DNA of 64,000 bases from Cupriavidus basilensis (GCF_000832305.1 NZ_CP010536.1:1798001-1862000), one strand, 5' to 3'. Positions 8,505 through 17,041 are shown, counted from the stretch's first letter. Numbers and translations are program-made. The notes: generated by a model not told the origin, from the letters alone.

Positions 8505-9010
8505 GGGTTGTCGTCTCCAATGACGGTCACGCCCTGGGCGCGTAGCATGGCCTGGAGCCGGGCTAGCTGTTCGGCGTTGGCGTGGCTGGTTGTGTAGTTG
8601 TCGGCAACGGTGGCGCCGACGGTAGAGAGCGCAAGGCCTGCGGGGGCCGCATCAGCATCGCCGGTACCTGGATCTGGCAAGACGCCGGCTGCTGCGGCGT
8701 CGTGCATCCGGACAAAGCCGACAGGGACAATACAAGCGGCATCAGCTTGCGGGGAAACATAGCGGGGTACCTCCTTGATGATGGTGTCGCCCTTGATTCG
8801 GATCTCGCGCACGCGATCGACGTACCGGGTGACGTACTCCGTGGCGCCTTGGGCGTTGTCCAGCTGGATGCGTAGCGCTGCAACCGTGCGTTGTGCCTCG
8901 GTAGCGCGTTGCTGCGCCGCACGGTAGCTGCCGACCGCCGAGGCGCCGGCAGTAGCTGCTGCCGCCAGCGCGACCAGCAGGGTGAGTGCGATGGCGAGCG
9001 AGCGCTTCAT
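8501..9010 (-). CDS. Inner-membrane spanin Rz (LysB-like)
   Basis: 169 residues with one N-terminal membrane segment (about residues 5-24, AIALTLLVALAAAATAGA) followed by a coiled periplasmic part (YRAAQQRATEAQRTVAALRI). This is the i-spanin layout: anchored in the inner membrane and joined to the outer-membrane lipoprotein Rz1 to fuse the membranes at lysis. A complete Rz1 gene is nested inside in another frame. The gene overlaps the endolysin stop by 4 bases. Confidence 0.85.
   Translation of the reverse strand: MKRSLAIALTLLVALAAAATAGASAVGSYRAAQQRATEAQRTVAALRIQLDNAQGATEYVTRYVDRVREIRIKGDTIIKEVPRYVSPQADAACIVPVGFVRMHDAAAAGVLPDPGTGDADAAPAGLALSTVGATVADNYTTSHANAEQLARLQAMLRAQGVTVIGDDNP
8563..8760 (-). 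CDS. Outer-membrane spanin lipoprotein Rz1 (LysC-like), nested in Rz
   Basis: A 65-residue frame wholly inside the Rz gene, read in a different frame. It begins MFPRKLMPLVLSLSALSGC, a signal peptide with lipobox LSGC, and the mature part is Pro-rich, as in Rz1 proteins. AAGGAGGT lies 8 bases before the ATG, a near-perfect ribosome site. The frame extends further upstream, but the ribosome site and the signal peptide fix this start. It is the lipid-anchored partner of Rz. Confidence 0.88.
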   Translation of the reverse strand: MFPRKLMPLVLSLSALSGCTTPQQPASCQIQVPAMLMRPPQALRSLPSAPPLPTTTQPATPTPNS

Positions 9011-9813
9011 ACGGTTGCCTGCTCCTCTGCCTGGTAACGCTCATAAGCGCGCGCCAGCTTGATGTCGTACAGGTTCGCCTTGTAGGCCGCGCCGTTATAA
9101 ATGCTGGCGAAGGTATCCCATTTGCGGGTCTTCAGTGCCTTGTGTAGCGCGGGATCGGTTTCGACAAAGCGCACGAAGGCTCCAAGTTGCGCGGGCTCGC
9201 CGGTGCGCATGGCATCGGTGTAGGCGAGCACGCTGGCATAGCCGAGCCGCAGCCAATGAAAGCCCATGATCTGGAAGAGCCCCCAGCTTGCCGATTCCAA
9301 CGCGCTGTCGCGATGGATGTGCATGGCGCCGGCCAGCCGTACATGCTCGCTGGCGCCGCCCATGTAGCCGCCGCGGGCGGGGTTCACTAGCTTGGGGAAG
9401 CCTTTGGCCAAGTCATCGGCATCCAGCTTTGCCAGGCGGAGCTGCCGATACATGATGTGCCGTTCGAAGAGAATCGCGGGGCGGCCATCGGGCAGGAAGC
9501 CGGTGCCGCGGCTCTCCACTTCATTCACGGCGCGCACCACGGCCAAGGGCAGGGCTAGCTTGTCGGCAGCACGTTGCAGATCGGCAGCAGCCAGGTGTCC
9601 CGGCTGGCGTCCGTCGATCTGGAGGGCGACAAAGGTCTTCGGCCCGGCGATGCCATCGATGACCAGGCCGTAGCGCGCCTGGGCGGCACGCACAGCGGCG
9701 TCGGTCTGGATGCCGAAGTGGGAGGTCAGGGGTAGGGTGGCGCCACGGAGCCGGAGCAGCCGTTGCAGTTCCAGCACGTCATCGCCGCTGCTGCCGCGTC
9801 GCAGGATGGTCAT
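9007..9813 (-). CDS. Endolysin: peptidoglycan-binding plus N-acetylmuramidase domain
   Basis: 268 residues from the ATG at 9813, chosen because GGAGGTG lies just upstream; the longer open frame covers the holin genes. Residues about 5-63 form a peptidoglycan-binding domain (RGSSGDDVLELQRLLRLRGA, then DGIAGPKTFVALQ). The rest is the DUF3380/N-acetylmuramidase domain with VRAVNEVESRGTGFLPDGR, whose Glu is the likely catalytic residue, and ESASWGLFQIMGFHW. It cleaves glycan strands once the holin opens the inner membrane. No signal peptide is visible. Confidence 0.92.
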   Translation of the reverse strand: MTILRRGSSGDDVLELQRLLRLRGATLPLTSHFGIQTDAAVRAAQARYGLVIDGIAGPKTFVALQIDGRQPGHLAAADLQRAADKLALPLAVVRAVNEVESRGTGFLPDGRPAILFERHIMYRQLRLAKLDADDLAKGFPKLVNPARGGYMGGASEHVRLAGAMHIHRDSALESASWGLFQIMGFHWLRLGYASVLAYTDAMRTGEPAQLGAFVRFVETDPALHKALKTRKWDTFASIYNGAAYKANLYDIKLARAYERYQAEEQATV

Positions 9814-10121
9814 GGGCACCTCCGCAGCAGGCGGAGCAGCCAGGAGCCCCGGCCGTCGTCCATGCGGAACAGCTCGACCACATTGCCGCGCACGGTGTAG
9901 ACGGCGACGCAGAGGATGGCGGTGATGCCGATCTGAGCCAGCATCGCCCAGTCGTACCGGCCGAACAGCACGCCGATGGGCGCAGCAGCGGTCACCACGA
10001 TCATGCCGTAGGCGAGCCGGGCGGCCCACGGCCGGTAGACCGCGCCATGCCGGCGGAAGAGCAGCAAGCGCACGGCGATCAGGGCGCACAGGATGGCGTG
10101 CAGGGTGAACAGCAGGGTCAT
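9810..10121 (-). CDS. Putative phage holin, three membrane segments
   Basis: 103 residues with hydrophobic segments at about 3-20 (LLFTLHAILCALIAVRLL), 36-52 (LAYGMIVVTAAAPIGVL) and 58-76 (WAMLAQIGITAILCVAVY), and a basic C-terminus (LLRLLRRCP). It overlaps the endolysin start and the next membrane-protein gene by 4 bases each. The position and topology fit a class I-like holin; the exact family is not certain. Confidence 0.7.
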   Translation of the reverse strand: MTLLFTLHAILCALIAVRLLLFRRHGAVYRPWAARLAYGMIVVTAAAPIGVLFGRYDWAMLAQIGITAILCVAVYTVRGNVVELFRMDDGRGSWLLRLLRRCP

Positions 10122-10507
10122 TTGCGGTCTCCTCGGGTACCGCCCTTGAAGAGGGCGAACATCTTGTCGCCGTTGTCGGCAACGCGGATCAGCGCCAGCA
10201 GCAGCTTGACCACCACGGCGGACGCCACGAGGGCGCCGACGCCATGGCTTACCTCAGCCTCCGGCGGTAGCGCCCAGTCGATCAGGTAGGCGGTGAGCGG
10301 TGCCGACATGCAGCCGGCAATGACGGACAGTGCCAGGAAGGCCATCTTCTTGAGCGGGCCGAGATCTTCCGAGTTGAGGACGAACACGGCGGCGCCGGCG
10401 AAGGCGCCGAGCACGGTGCCGGCGTCCACGCCAGGCAGCAGGGAGATGGCGCCGGCGGCCGTCACCGCGACGGCGGTGGCGGAGCTGGCGGCGATGGGTT
10501 CAGCCAT
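10118..10507 (-). CDS. Second putative phage holin
   Basis: 129 residues from MAEPIAASSATAVAVT; AAAGGAGC upstream supports this start over one 24 bases earlier. Three hydrophobic stretches lie at about 12-30, 50-75 and 92-110, with a basic C-terminus (ALFKGGTRGDRK). Proteins of this type stand beside a second small membrane protein in many P2-like phages of Burkholderiaceae and are annotated as putative holins. Which of the two forms the lesion, and whether the other is an antiholin, cannot be told from sequence. Confidence 0.7.
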   Translation of the reverse strand: MAEPIAASSATAVAVTAAGAISLLPGVDAGTVLGAFAGAAVFVLNSEDLGPLKKMAFLALSVIAGCMSAPLTAYLIDWALPPEAEVSHGVGALVASAVVVKLLLALIRVADNGDKMFALFKGGTRGDRK

Positions 10508-10521
10508 GACGGCTCCTTTGA

Positions 10522-10725
10522 TCAGTCCCACAGCTGCACGCGTTGGATGGCAGGCTGTGGCGGGTTGTCGGGCAATTCAAGCTCTGTGCCGTTGGGCAGG
10601 ACCGGGCCAAGATCGGCCAGGCCGGGATTGGCTTCGAGCACGGCCTCAGTGACGCCGGCGGTGCGGCCGTAGACGCGCTGGCAGATCGCGTCCACGGTGT
10701 CGCCCTGCATGGCCCGCGCGCGCAT
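10522..10725 (-). CDS. Tail protein X (LysM-like)
   Basis: 67 residues, MRARAMQGDTVDAICQRVYG, with the LysM-like gpX fold and a C-terminal LPNGTELELPD. P2 gpX is a small tail protein. It overlaps the gpL stop by 1 base. Confidence 0.93.
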   Translation of the reverse strand: MRARAMQGDTVDAICQRVYGRTAGVTEAVLEANPGLADLGPVLPNGTELELPDNPPQPAIQRVQLWD

Positions 10726-11192
10726 CAGATCAGCGCCACGGTGCTGCGCGGGATGCCCAGCATGTCGCTGATGGCCCAGCGGGCGTCGCGGCGCAGGTCG
10801 TCGACAGCGAGCAGGAGTACTTCGCCCTTGCGGTCGCCGGCGGCGGTCGCGTCGAAGTCCGGGTAGCGCTCAATCCGACTGGCCCGGGCCATGCAGTACA
10901 CGGCTCGCTGGTAGCGGTGCAGGTGGGCCGATTGGCCGTCGATCTCCGGCGTGGGGATCTCTCGCAGGGTGGTGTGGCCGGCGGCGTACTGCCGGGCCTT
11001 CCAGTTGGCCAGTTCCTCGTTGGTGGAAAGTGCTGCCTCCACGAGGGCGGCACGCAGGCGCTCGGGAGTCACAGTGCCATCGAGGCGCATGGCCTTTAGG
11101 GCGTGCGCCACGTCCAGGTCGGGGAAGAATCCGTCGTTGCGGATGATTTCCTGCGCTGTGTCGGGCGGTGCAGCTGCGATGAAAGAGGACAT
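10725..11192 (-). CDS. Head completion/stabilisation protein L
   Basis: 155 residues of the P2 gpL family: NDGFFPDLDVAHALKAMRLD and LREIPTPEIDGQSAHLHRYQ, then RYPDFDATAAGDRK, a conserved family block. It stabilises the DNA-filled head before tail joining. It lies between terminase small subunit M and tail protein X, the P2 order. Confidence 0.94.
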   Translation of the reverse strand: MSSFIAAAPPDTAQEIIRNDGFFPDLDVAHALKAMRLDGTVTPERLRAALVEAALSTNEELANWKARQYAAGHTTLREIPTPEIDGQSAHLHRYQRAVYCMARASRIERYPDFDATAAGDRKGEVLLLAVDDLRRDARWAISDMLGIPRSTVALI

Positions 11193-11287
11193 GGGCGTCT
11201 TGAATTAGAGGCGGTGGACGGGGCGAGGGATCGCGGCATGCCGGAAGCTCGCCCCGTGCCGCCTGGTGCGCGGGGTCACGCTCGGTG

Positions 11288-12010
11288 TCAGGCCTTGCCG
11301 GTCCCTTTTTTGGTATCGGCCTGGGCTGCGTTCTTTAGCTCGCGTTCGAGCTTCTCGATGTCTTTCTTCACGCCGACCTTGTCGTGCAATTCCAGCGCGC
11401 GTTTGAGCGAGCTCAGAGCGAAGGCGCGGTGGTGTGGCTGCGCGTCGGGAGGGCTGGCATCGAGCACACTCAGCTGCGCGTAGCCGACGGCCTTGTGGAG
11501 CTTGGCGCGCACCTCGTCGGGCATGTCCTGGTCGGCGGTTAGGTTCACGACCGCAACTAGCGTGTCCACATCGACGGCCTGGCCGGCCTCGGCTGCCTTG
11601 ATGCCCATGGTGGCGTACTCCTCCGCAATCAGGCAGGCGGTGGTGCGCTGATACTGGTCGGGCATGGCGAGCTGGTGCCGGATGGCGTACATCGCCAGGG
11701 GCAGGGCGCCGGCAAAGTCGCCGATATCGATGAACCAGACCATGACAGTCATGAAGACCTCGTCCTGCACGCCGGCATCGGCCTCCAGCACGCCTTCGAT
11801 CCAGGCTGCGTACTCGGGCAGCAGCACGCGCTTGAGCTCGGCCTTGCGCTCGATGGACTGCACCAGCTTGAGCTGCCGTTTGTGGTCCGCCAGTTGGGCC
11901 AGCATGAGCTCGTGGCCGGTGGCATGGCGCAGCGGGTTCCCGGCCTGCTCGATTGCCGCGGCCTGGGTGGCGGAGACGCGCAGGAAGTGGTGGCGGGCCG
12001 GGCTGCTCAT
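11288..12010 (-). CDS. Terminase small (endonuclease) subunit M
   Basis: 240 residues of the P2 gpM family, with ELMLAQLADHKRQLKLVQSI near residue 34 and VFMTVMVWFIDIGDFAGALP near residues 86-105. gpM cuts at cos with the ATPase gpP. The C-terminus is Lys-rich. It overlaps gpN by 4 bases. A 95-base gap to gpL shows nothing notable. Confidence 0.93.
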   Translation of the reverse strand: MSSPARHHFLRVSATQAAAIEQAGNPLRHATGHELMLAQLADHKRQLKLVQSIERKAELKRVLLPEYAAWIEGVLEADAGVQDEVFMTVMVWFIDIGDFAGALPLAMYAIRHQLAMPDQYQRTTACLIAEEYATMGIKAAEAGQAVDVDTLVAVVNLTADQDMPDEVRAKLHKAVGYAQLSVLDASPPDAQPHHRAFALSSLKRALELHDKVGVKKDIEKLERELKNAAQADTKKGTGKA

Positions 12011-13014
12011 TCCAGCACCTCGATGTTCTCGGCCAGCGTGGCGCAGCCCAGGTCTTCGATGACGTAGGCATCGTTGCTGGACTCGAAGTTCTCGATCCGG
12101 TCGCGGCGCGCGTTATCGATGATGGTACGGCGACGCGCGCCGGACTGGTAGTAGAGCGAGAGGTTCTCCAGCTTAGTCACCAGCAGGCCGGCGGGCGGGA
12201 AGTAGGGCACGCGCACCGCCGGGAGGTTGCCGATGCGCTTCTGGCTGATGACCAGATCCGCTGCAAGGGTCTCCGTGGGTGCGTGGTTCTGGTTCACCAC
12301 CGGGAAGTACTTGTCGGCTAGCAGCTTGCGGCCGCAGATCACCACCAGGTCGGGGTCTTCCTGGTACCAGGGTTCCAGCATCTCATTGACCAGGTCGAAC
12401 ACCAGGGCGTCCAGGTTGGCATAGTCGCCGTTTTTGCCGACGGCGATCGTGCCGCCGCGCTTGCCTTCCTTCATGACGCGCTGCGGCGCTTGCTCGCGCA
12501 TATGCTGCAGCCAGCCCTTGTTGACGTCCTGCAGGAGCGGGTTGGCCGAGCGATCGGAGTCCGCCTCCCGTCGCATGCCGTTGAAGCCGATGATCATGCG
12601 GTCCAGCGCCTGGCGCTTGATGATGGCGTCGCGGATGCGCGTCTGGAAGTCGGGGAACTTGGCCCAGGCGTCCAGCTTCTGGTAAGTGATGTGCGTGTCG
12701 GAGTCGGTCTTCTCGCAGCGGTACCGGCGGTCGTCGAGGGTGGCGAGGTCGCTGGTCTGGCGATCCCGCTTGGAGGTGTCCGTGGTGCTGGCGGCGGGGC
12801 CGGATACGCCCAGGCCAATCTTCTCGCCTTCCAGTTCCAGGACCGGATAGATGTTGATCGATTTGAGGAACTGGCTGGATTCCTGGATCTTGGTTTCCAG
12901 CGTCTGCTGCACGCTGGGCTCGACCGAGAACTTACGGTCGACGCGCTGCACGCTGTTGAGCTGGGCGATGGTGTCGGCGAACTGCTGGAACAGGACGCGG
13001 GTGTCGTTACGCAT
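12007..13014 (-). CDS. Major capsid protein N (P2 family)
   Basis: 335 residues starting MRNDTRVLFQQFADTIAQLN, the P2 gpN signature, with GPAASTTDTSKRDRQTSDLA and GFNGMRREADSDRSANPLLQ. It is processed by gpO and forms the HK97-fold shell. It lies between scaffold O and terminase M. Confidence 0.96.
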   Translation of the reverse strand: MRNDTRVLFQQFADTIAQLNSVQRVDRKFSVEPSVQQTLETKIQESSQFLKSINIYPVLELEGEKIGLGVSGPAASTTDTSKRDRQTSDLATLDDRRYRCEKTDSDTHITYQKLDAWAKFPDFQTRIRDAIIKRQALDRMIIGFNGMRREADSDRSANPLLQDVNKGWLQHMREQAPQRVMKEGKRGGTIAVGKNGDYANLDALVFDLVNEMLEPWYQEDPDLVVICGRKLLADKYFPVVNQNHAPTETLAADLVISQKRIGNLPAVRVPYFPPAGLLVTKLENLSLYYQSGARRRTIIDNARRDRIENFESSNDAYVIEDLGCATLAENIEVLE

Positions 13015-13062
13015 TGTGGTGGCTCCGGATGGATGAGTGAGGTGCGCTGGCCGGAGGCTGGG

Positions 13063-13881
13063 TCAGCAATCGGTCTTGATGGCGTCGCCGCTGCCGCCGG
13101 TGGCGGGGGGGCGGCGGGCGAAGGTTTCGGCTTTGTCGAGCGAGCTCTTCAGGGCTGTGAAGGCTTCTTTGTCCTTGTCCTGGCTCGTCTTGAGTTGGGC
13201 GAGCTGCTGGTTGATGCCATCGATGGCGGTGGAGAACTGTTCGCCAAGTGCCTGCAGTTGCTGAGCGATGGTTTGCACGGCTTCTTGCATGTCGGCGTTT
13301 CCGGCATCGGTTTCCTGCTGTCTGGCGAACAGCTTCTTGATGCTGGCCGCGAATCCGGGCTTTACAGCCGCGGTGGTCTGCGCGGGTTCGAACTCGAGGG
13401 AGACCTCGACGGCCTCGGAGAAGAGGTTGTCCGGCTCCTGCTTGCGTTCGGCCAGCGGGTTCTGTTTCGCCTTGGCGCTGAATTGCAGCATCTCGCATCC
13501 GAGGCTGGCGGGGTTGTCGGTGACGGCCAGGCCGACCAGGTAGGCTTCGCCGGTGTCGGCGAAGTTGGGTTGGATCTCCATGGAGCAGTAGATTTTCTGG
13601 CGTGCCTTGTTGAGCGCCACCAGCTCAGAGGTTGGGTCGATCTGCGCATACAGGCCGAGTTTGCCGTCCTCTTCCTCGGTCTTGAGCGCGATCACGTCGC
13701 CGTAGGCTCTGAACGGGCCAGTGGGGTCATAGCCGCGGATGTGCTCCAGGTTGACGCGTGCGCCGTAGGTCTTGGGATCGTAGCTGGCAGCCATCTGCAG
13801 CAGCATGTTGCGGTCAATCGTGCGGCCATCGCTGGTTGCGCCTTCGGTAGCGATGCGGAAAAACTTGGTCTTGGCGGCCAT
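13063..13881 (-). CDS. Capsid scaffolding protein / protease O
   Basis: 272 residues from MAAKTKFFRIATEGATSDGR; GAGGA is upstream and the longer frame would cross the late promoter. The first half is the P2 gpO protease domain (GARVNLEHIRGYDPTGPF and PTSELVALNKARQKIYCSME). The second half is a helical scaffold (FSTAIDGINQQLAQLKTSQD). gpO guides capsid assembly and cleaves N, O and L. First gene of the O-N-M-L-X...S operon. Confidence 0.94.
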   Translation of the reverse strand: MAAKTKFFRIATEGATSDGRTIDRNMLLQMAASYDPKTYGARVNLEHIRGYDPTGPFRAYGDVIALKTEEEDGKLGLYAQIDPTSELVALNKARQKIYCSMEIQPNFADTGEAYLVGLAVTDNPASLGCEMLQFSAKAKQNPLAERKQEPDNLFSEAVEVSLEFEPAQTTAAVKPGFAASIKKLFARQQETDAGNADMQEAVQTIAQQLQALGEQFSTAIDGINQQLAQLKTSQDKDKEAFTALKSSLDKAETFARRPPATGGSGDAIKTDC

Positions 13882-13955
13882 GGTGTCCTCGTGTTTGGCG
13901 ATGCGTCGTGGTGATGCCATCTTCTGCGGCGGGGCACGCGCGGGCAATGTCGGGG

Positions 13956-13980
13956 TGTTGTGAGCTGGCCGTACACAACA
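13956..13980. promoter_or_regulatory. Late-gene activator site, copy 3 (TGTTGT-N13-ACAACA)
   Basis: A perfect palindrome in the divergent gap between gpO (75 bases away) and gpP (44 bases away). Being symmetric, one site could serve both directions; P2 itself has two separate promoters, PO and PP, here. Confidence 0.8.
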
Positions 13981-14023
13981 TGGGCGGCGTGGCACGCGCG
14001 CGCGCGGCGGGTAGCGTGGCGGC

Positions 14024-15802
14024 ATGGATACGCAAGCCCTCTTAACAGTCCCTGTCGAAGCGGTGATGGACCCTCGCCGGCGCGCTCGGGCGCTCTACTG
14101 GCAGGGCTATCGCATTGCGCGCATCGCCGAGATGCTGGGCATCACCGCAGCCACGGTCTACAGTTGGAAGCGGCGCGACGCGTGGGATGCGGCGGACCCG
14201 GTGGAGCGGGTGAGCACCTGCATCGAAGCGCGCATGGCACAGCTGATCGCCAAGGAAGCGAAAGAGGGGAAGGACTTCAAGGAGATCGACCTGCTGGGCC
14301 GGCAGATGGAGCGACTGGCGCGCGTGCGGCGGTACGAGGTCAGCCGAAATGAGGCGGACCTGAACCCGAACGTGGCGAACCGGAACAAGGGTCCGAGAAA
14401 GGCGCCGGAGCGCAATGCGGTCAGCGAGGAACAGCAGACGCAGTTGCAGGATGCGTTCATGGATTCGCTCTTCGGCTACCAGAAGCGCTGGTACGAGGCG
14501 GGGCTGACCGAGCGCATCCGCAATATCCTCAAGAGCCGGCAGATCGGGGCCACATGGTACTTCGCGCGGGAGGCCTTCATCGACGCGCTGACCACGGGGC
14601 GCAACCAGGTCTTCCTGTCGGCCAGTAAGGCGCAGGCGCACGTCTTCAAGCAGTACATCATCCAGTTCGCCCGCGACGCCGCGGGCGTTGAGCTACGGGG
14701 CGATCCCATCGTGCTGCCGAATGGCGCCACGCTGTACTTCCTCGGGACCAATGCACGCACGGCGCAGAGCTATCACGGCAATCTTTACGTGGACGAGTAC
14801 TTCTGGATTCAGCGCTTCCAGGAGCTGCGGAAGGTGGCGTCTGGCATGGCGATTCATGCCAGGTGGAGGCAAACCTATTTCTCGACGCCGTCCAGTCTGG
14901 CGCATGAGGCTTATCCGTTTTGGTCCGGCGCGCTGTTCAATCGCGGTCGGAAGAAGGAGGCGCGGGTACAGGTCGATATCGACCATGCCAGCCTGCAGCA
15001 TGGCAAGCGGTGCGGAGATGGACAGTGGCGTCAGATTGTTACCGTGGAAGATGCCGTGCGTGGTGGTTGCAACCTGTTCGACCTGGACCAGCTCCGCCTC
15101 GAATACAGCGACGCCGATTTCGAGAACCTGCTGATGTGCGGGTTCATCGATGACAACGCCTCCGTCTTCCCGCTCTCGGTGATGATGCGTTGCATGGTCG
15201 ATAGCTGGGAGGTGTGGGAAGACTTCCGGCACTGGTCGCCACGGCCGTTCGGCAACCGCGAGGTGTGGGTGGGCTACGACCCGAACGGCGGTGGTGGCGA
15301 CAGCGCCGCGCTAGTTGTCGTGGCGCCGCCGCTGGTGGCCGGTGGCAAGTTCCGCGTACTGGAGAAGCATCAGTTCCGCGGCATTGACTACGAAGAGCAG
15401 GCTGCCGCAATCCAGCGCGTGACCGAGCGCTACAACGTGAGCTACATCGGCATTGACCGTACTGGTATCGGCGATGCCGTGTTCAAGCTGGCGCAGAAGT
15501 TCTTTCCCGGAGCGGAGGGCTTCACGTATTCGGTCGACGTCAAGACTGGCCTGGTGCTCAAGGCGAACGACGTCATCAGCAAGGGCCGGTTGGAATACGA
15601 CGCCGGCTGGACCGACTTCGCCGCGTCCTTCATGTCCATCAAGAAGACCACCACCGCCGCCGGCGGCCGGGTCACGTACCAGGCCGGCCGCTCGGAGGAA
15701 ACCAGCCACGCGGATCTCGCGTGGGCCTGCATGCATGCGCTTTCGCACGAACCCATCGAAGGCGTCACCACCACCAATTCCAGCATCATGGAGCTGTCAT
15801 GA
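14024..15802 (+). CDS. Terminase large (ATPase) subunit P
   Basis: 592 residues. An N-terminal HTH (RIAEMLGITAATVYSWKRRD, about 33-52) precedes the ATPase domain with the P2-type Walker A variant KSRQIGATW (170-178) and the DEYFWI Walker B-like strand. The C-terminal nuclease part has VGYDPNGGGGDSAALVV and IDRTGIGDAVFK. gpP translocates DNA into the procapsid. It is transcribed away from the capsid genes, as in P2, and overlaps portal Q by ATGA. Confidence 0.95.
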   Translation: MDTQALLTVPVEAVMDPRRRARALYWQGYRIARIAEMLGITAATVYSWKRRDAWDAADPVERVSTCIEARMAQLIAKEAKEGKDFKEIDLLGRQMERLARVRRYEVSRNEADLNPNVANRNKGPRKAPERNAVSEEQQTQLQDAFMDSLFGYQKRWYEAGLTERIRNILKSRQIGATWYFAREAFIDALTTGRNQVFLSASKAQAHVFKQYIIQFARDAAGVELRGDPIVLPNGATLYFLGTNARTAQSYHGNLYVDEYFWIQRFQELRKVASGMAIHARWRQTYFSTPSSLAHEAYPFWSGALFNRGRKKEARVQVDIDHASLQHGKRCGDGQWRQIVTVEDAVRGGCNLFDLDQLRLEYSDADFENLLMCGFIDDNASVFPLSVMMRCMVDSWEVWEDFRHWSPRPFGNREVWVGYDPNGGGGDSAALVVVAPPLVAGGKFRVLEKHQFRGIDYEEQAAAIQRVTERYNVSYIGIDRTGIGDAVFKLAQKFFPGAEGFTYSVDVKTGLVLKANDVISKGRLEYDAGWTDFAASFMSIKKTTTAAGGRVTYQAGRSEETSHADLAWACMHALSHEPIEGVTTTNSSIMELS

Positions 15803-16854
15803 GTCGAAGAAAGTCGCCACGCGGCGCACGCGCAACGAACCCAGCCGAGGCGCATGCAGCGCCTGCCGCCTCTGCTGAGGCGTTCAGCTTTGGCGATCCC
15901 ATCGCCGTGCTCGACCGGCGCGAGCTGTTGGACTATGTGGAGTGCCAGCGCATGGGGAAATGGTATGAGCCACCTATGTCGTGGGATGGTCTGGCGCGGT
16001 CGTTCCGCGCGGCCGTGCATCACAGCTCGCCCATCTATGTGAAGCGCAACATCCTGGTATCCACCTTCGTGCCGCACAAGCTGCTGTCACGCTCGGCGTT
16101 CGCGCGCTGGGTGCTGGACTTTCTCATCTTCGGCAACGCGTACCTCGAACGGCGCGACAACGTGCTGGGCCGCCCCGTCAGCCTGGAGCCCGCGCTGGCG
16201 AAGTACATGCGCCGCGGCATTGACCTGGCCAGCTACTGGTGGGTGCAAAACTGGCAGCAGCCGCATGAGTTCAGGCCGGGCAGCGTCTTCCATTTGCTCG
16301 AGCCGGACATCAACCAGGAGGTGTATGGCTTGCCCGAGTATCTCTCTGCGCTCAATGCCACCTGGCTGAACGAATCGGCCACGCTGTTCCGCCGCCGCTA
16401 CTACAAGAACGGTAGCCACGCCGGCTTCATCCTGTACATGACGGACGCCGCGCAGAAGCAGGAAGACGTCGATACGCTTCGCCAGGCGCTCAAGGACAGC
16501 AAGGGGCCGGGGAATTTCCGGAACCTGTTCATGTACGCGCCAAATGGGAAGAAGGACGGCATCCAGCTGTTGCCGGTGTCGGAAGTGGCGGCCAAGGATG
16601 AATTCTGGAACGTGAAGAACATTACGCGCGATGATCAGTTGTCCGCGCATCGCGTGCCGCCGCAACTGATTGGGATCATTCCACACAACACCGGTGGGTT
16701 CGGGGATGCGGCGAAGGCGGCGGAGGTCTTCGCGTGCAATGAGGTGAAGCCTTTGCAGAACCGGCTGATGGAGGTCAACGAATGGCTTGGTGCGGAGGTG
16801 GTGCGCTTTGATGCCTACAGCCTTTGCAATGAGGTGGGAGGCCCACTACCGTGA
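15799..16854 (+). CDS. Portal protein Q
   Basis: 351 residues from the ATG that overlaps the gpP stop. Diagnostic PBSX/P2 portal segments are GKWYEPPMSWDGLARSF, LDFLIFGNAYLERRDNVLG and the later SAHRVPPQLIGIIPHNTGGF. The portal forms the dodecameric DNA gate. In P2 this gene faces cos, so cos and the old/tin region should follow directly, which fits what is seen after 16857. Confidence 0.95.
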   Translation: MSRRKSPRGARATNPAEAHAAPAASAEAFSFGDPIAVLDRRELLDYVECQRMGKWYEPPMSWDGLARSFRAAVHHSSPIYVKRNILVSTFVPHKLLSRSAFARWVLDFLIFGNAYLERRDNVLGRPVSLEPALAKYMRRGIDLASYWWVQNWQQPHEFRPGSVFHLLEPDINQEVYGLPEYLSALNATWLNESATLFRRRYYKNGSHAGFILYMTDAAQKQEDVDTLRQALKDSKGPGNFRNLFMYAPNGKKDGIQLLPVSEVAAKDEFWNVKNITRDDQLSAHRVPPQLIGIIPHNTGGFGDAAKAAEVFACNEVKPLQNRLMEVNEWLGAEVVRFDAYSLCNEVGGPLP

Positions 16855-16860
16855 GCCAAC

Positions 16861-17041
16861 TCAGGAATGCCTGAATCGACAGCGCCGTGGGCGACAAGGT
16901 GATATCGGCCGAGCTATAAAAAGGGTTCAGCGTGTGGGGGGAACCAATTTTGGCCATTTACAGACTGTCGCCAGATCGGCCAATTTTCGGCCTAAGCAGA
17001 CGGGCGGCGGCCTAACGGCGCTCGCATAGCGGCCGAATATC
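16861..17041. other. Candidate cos region between portal gene and accessory cassette
   Basis: This 180-base non-coding stretch directly after the portal gene is where P2 has cos. At 16929-16945 it reads AGCGTGTGGGGGGAACC, which agrees with the P2 cos core GGCGAGGCGGGGAAAGC at about 11 of 17 positions by eye. It is flanked by near-perfect inverted repeats GATATCGGCCG (16901-16911) and CGGCCGAATATC (17030-17041), and contains two GGCCAATTTT-like repeats (16944-16955, 16978-16992). A small hairpin (TCAGG/CCTGA) lies at 16861-16874. The assignment is by position and resemblance only. Confidence 0.4.

Noticed and set aside
12490..13914. A 474-codon rightward frame opposite the capsid genes N and O
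   Set aside because: It is the antisense shadow of two well-recognised P2 genes, with Gly/Leu/Val-rich composition and no ribosome site.
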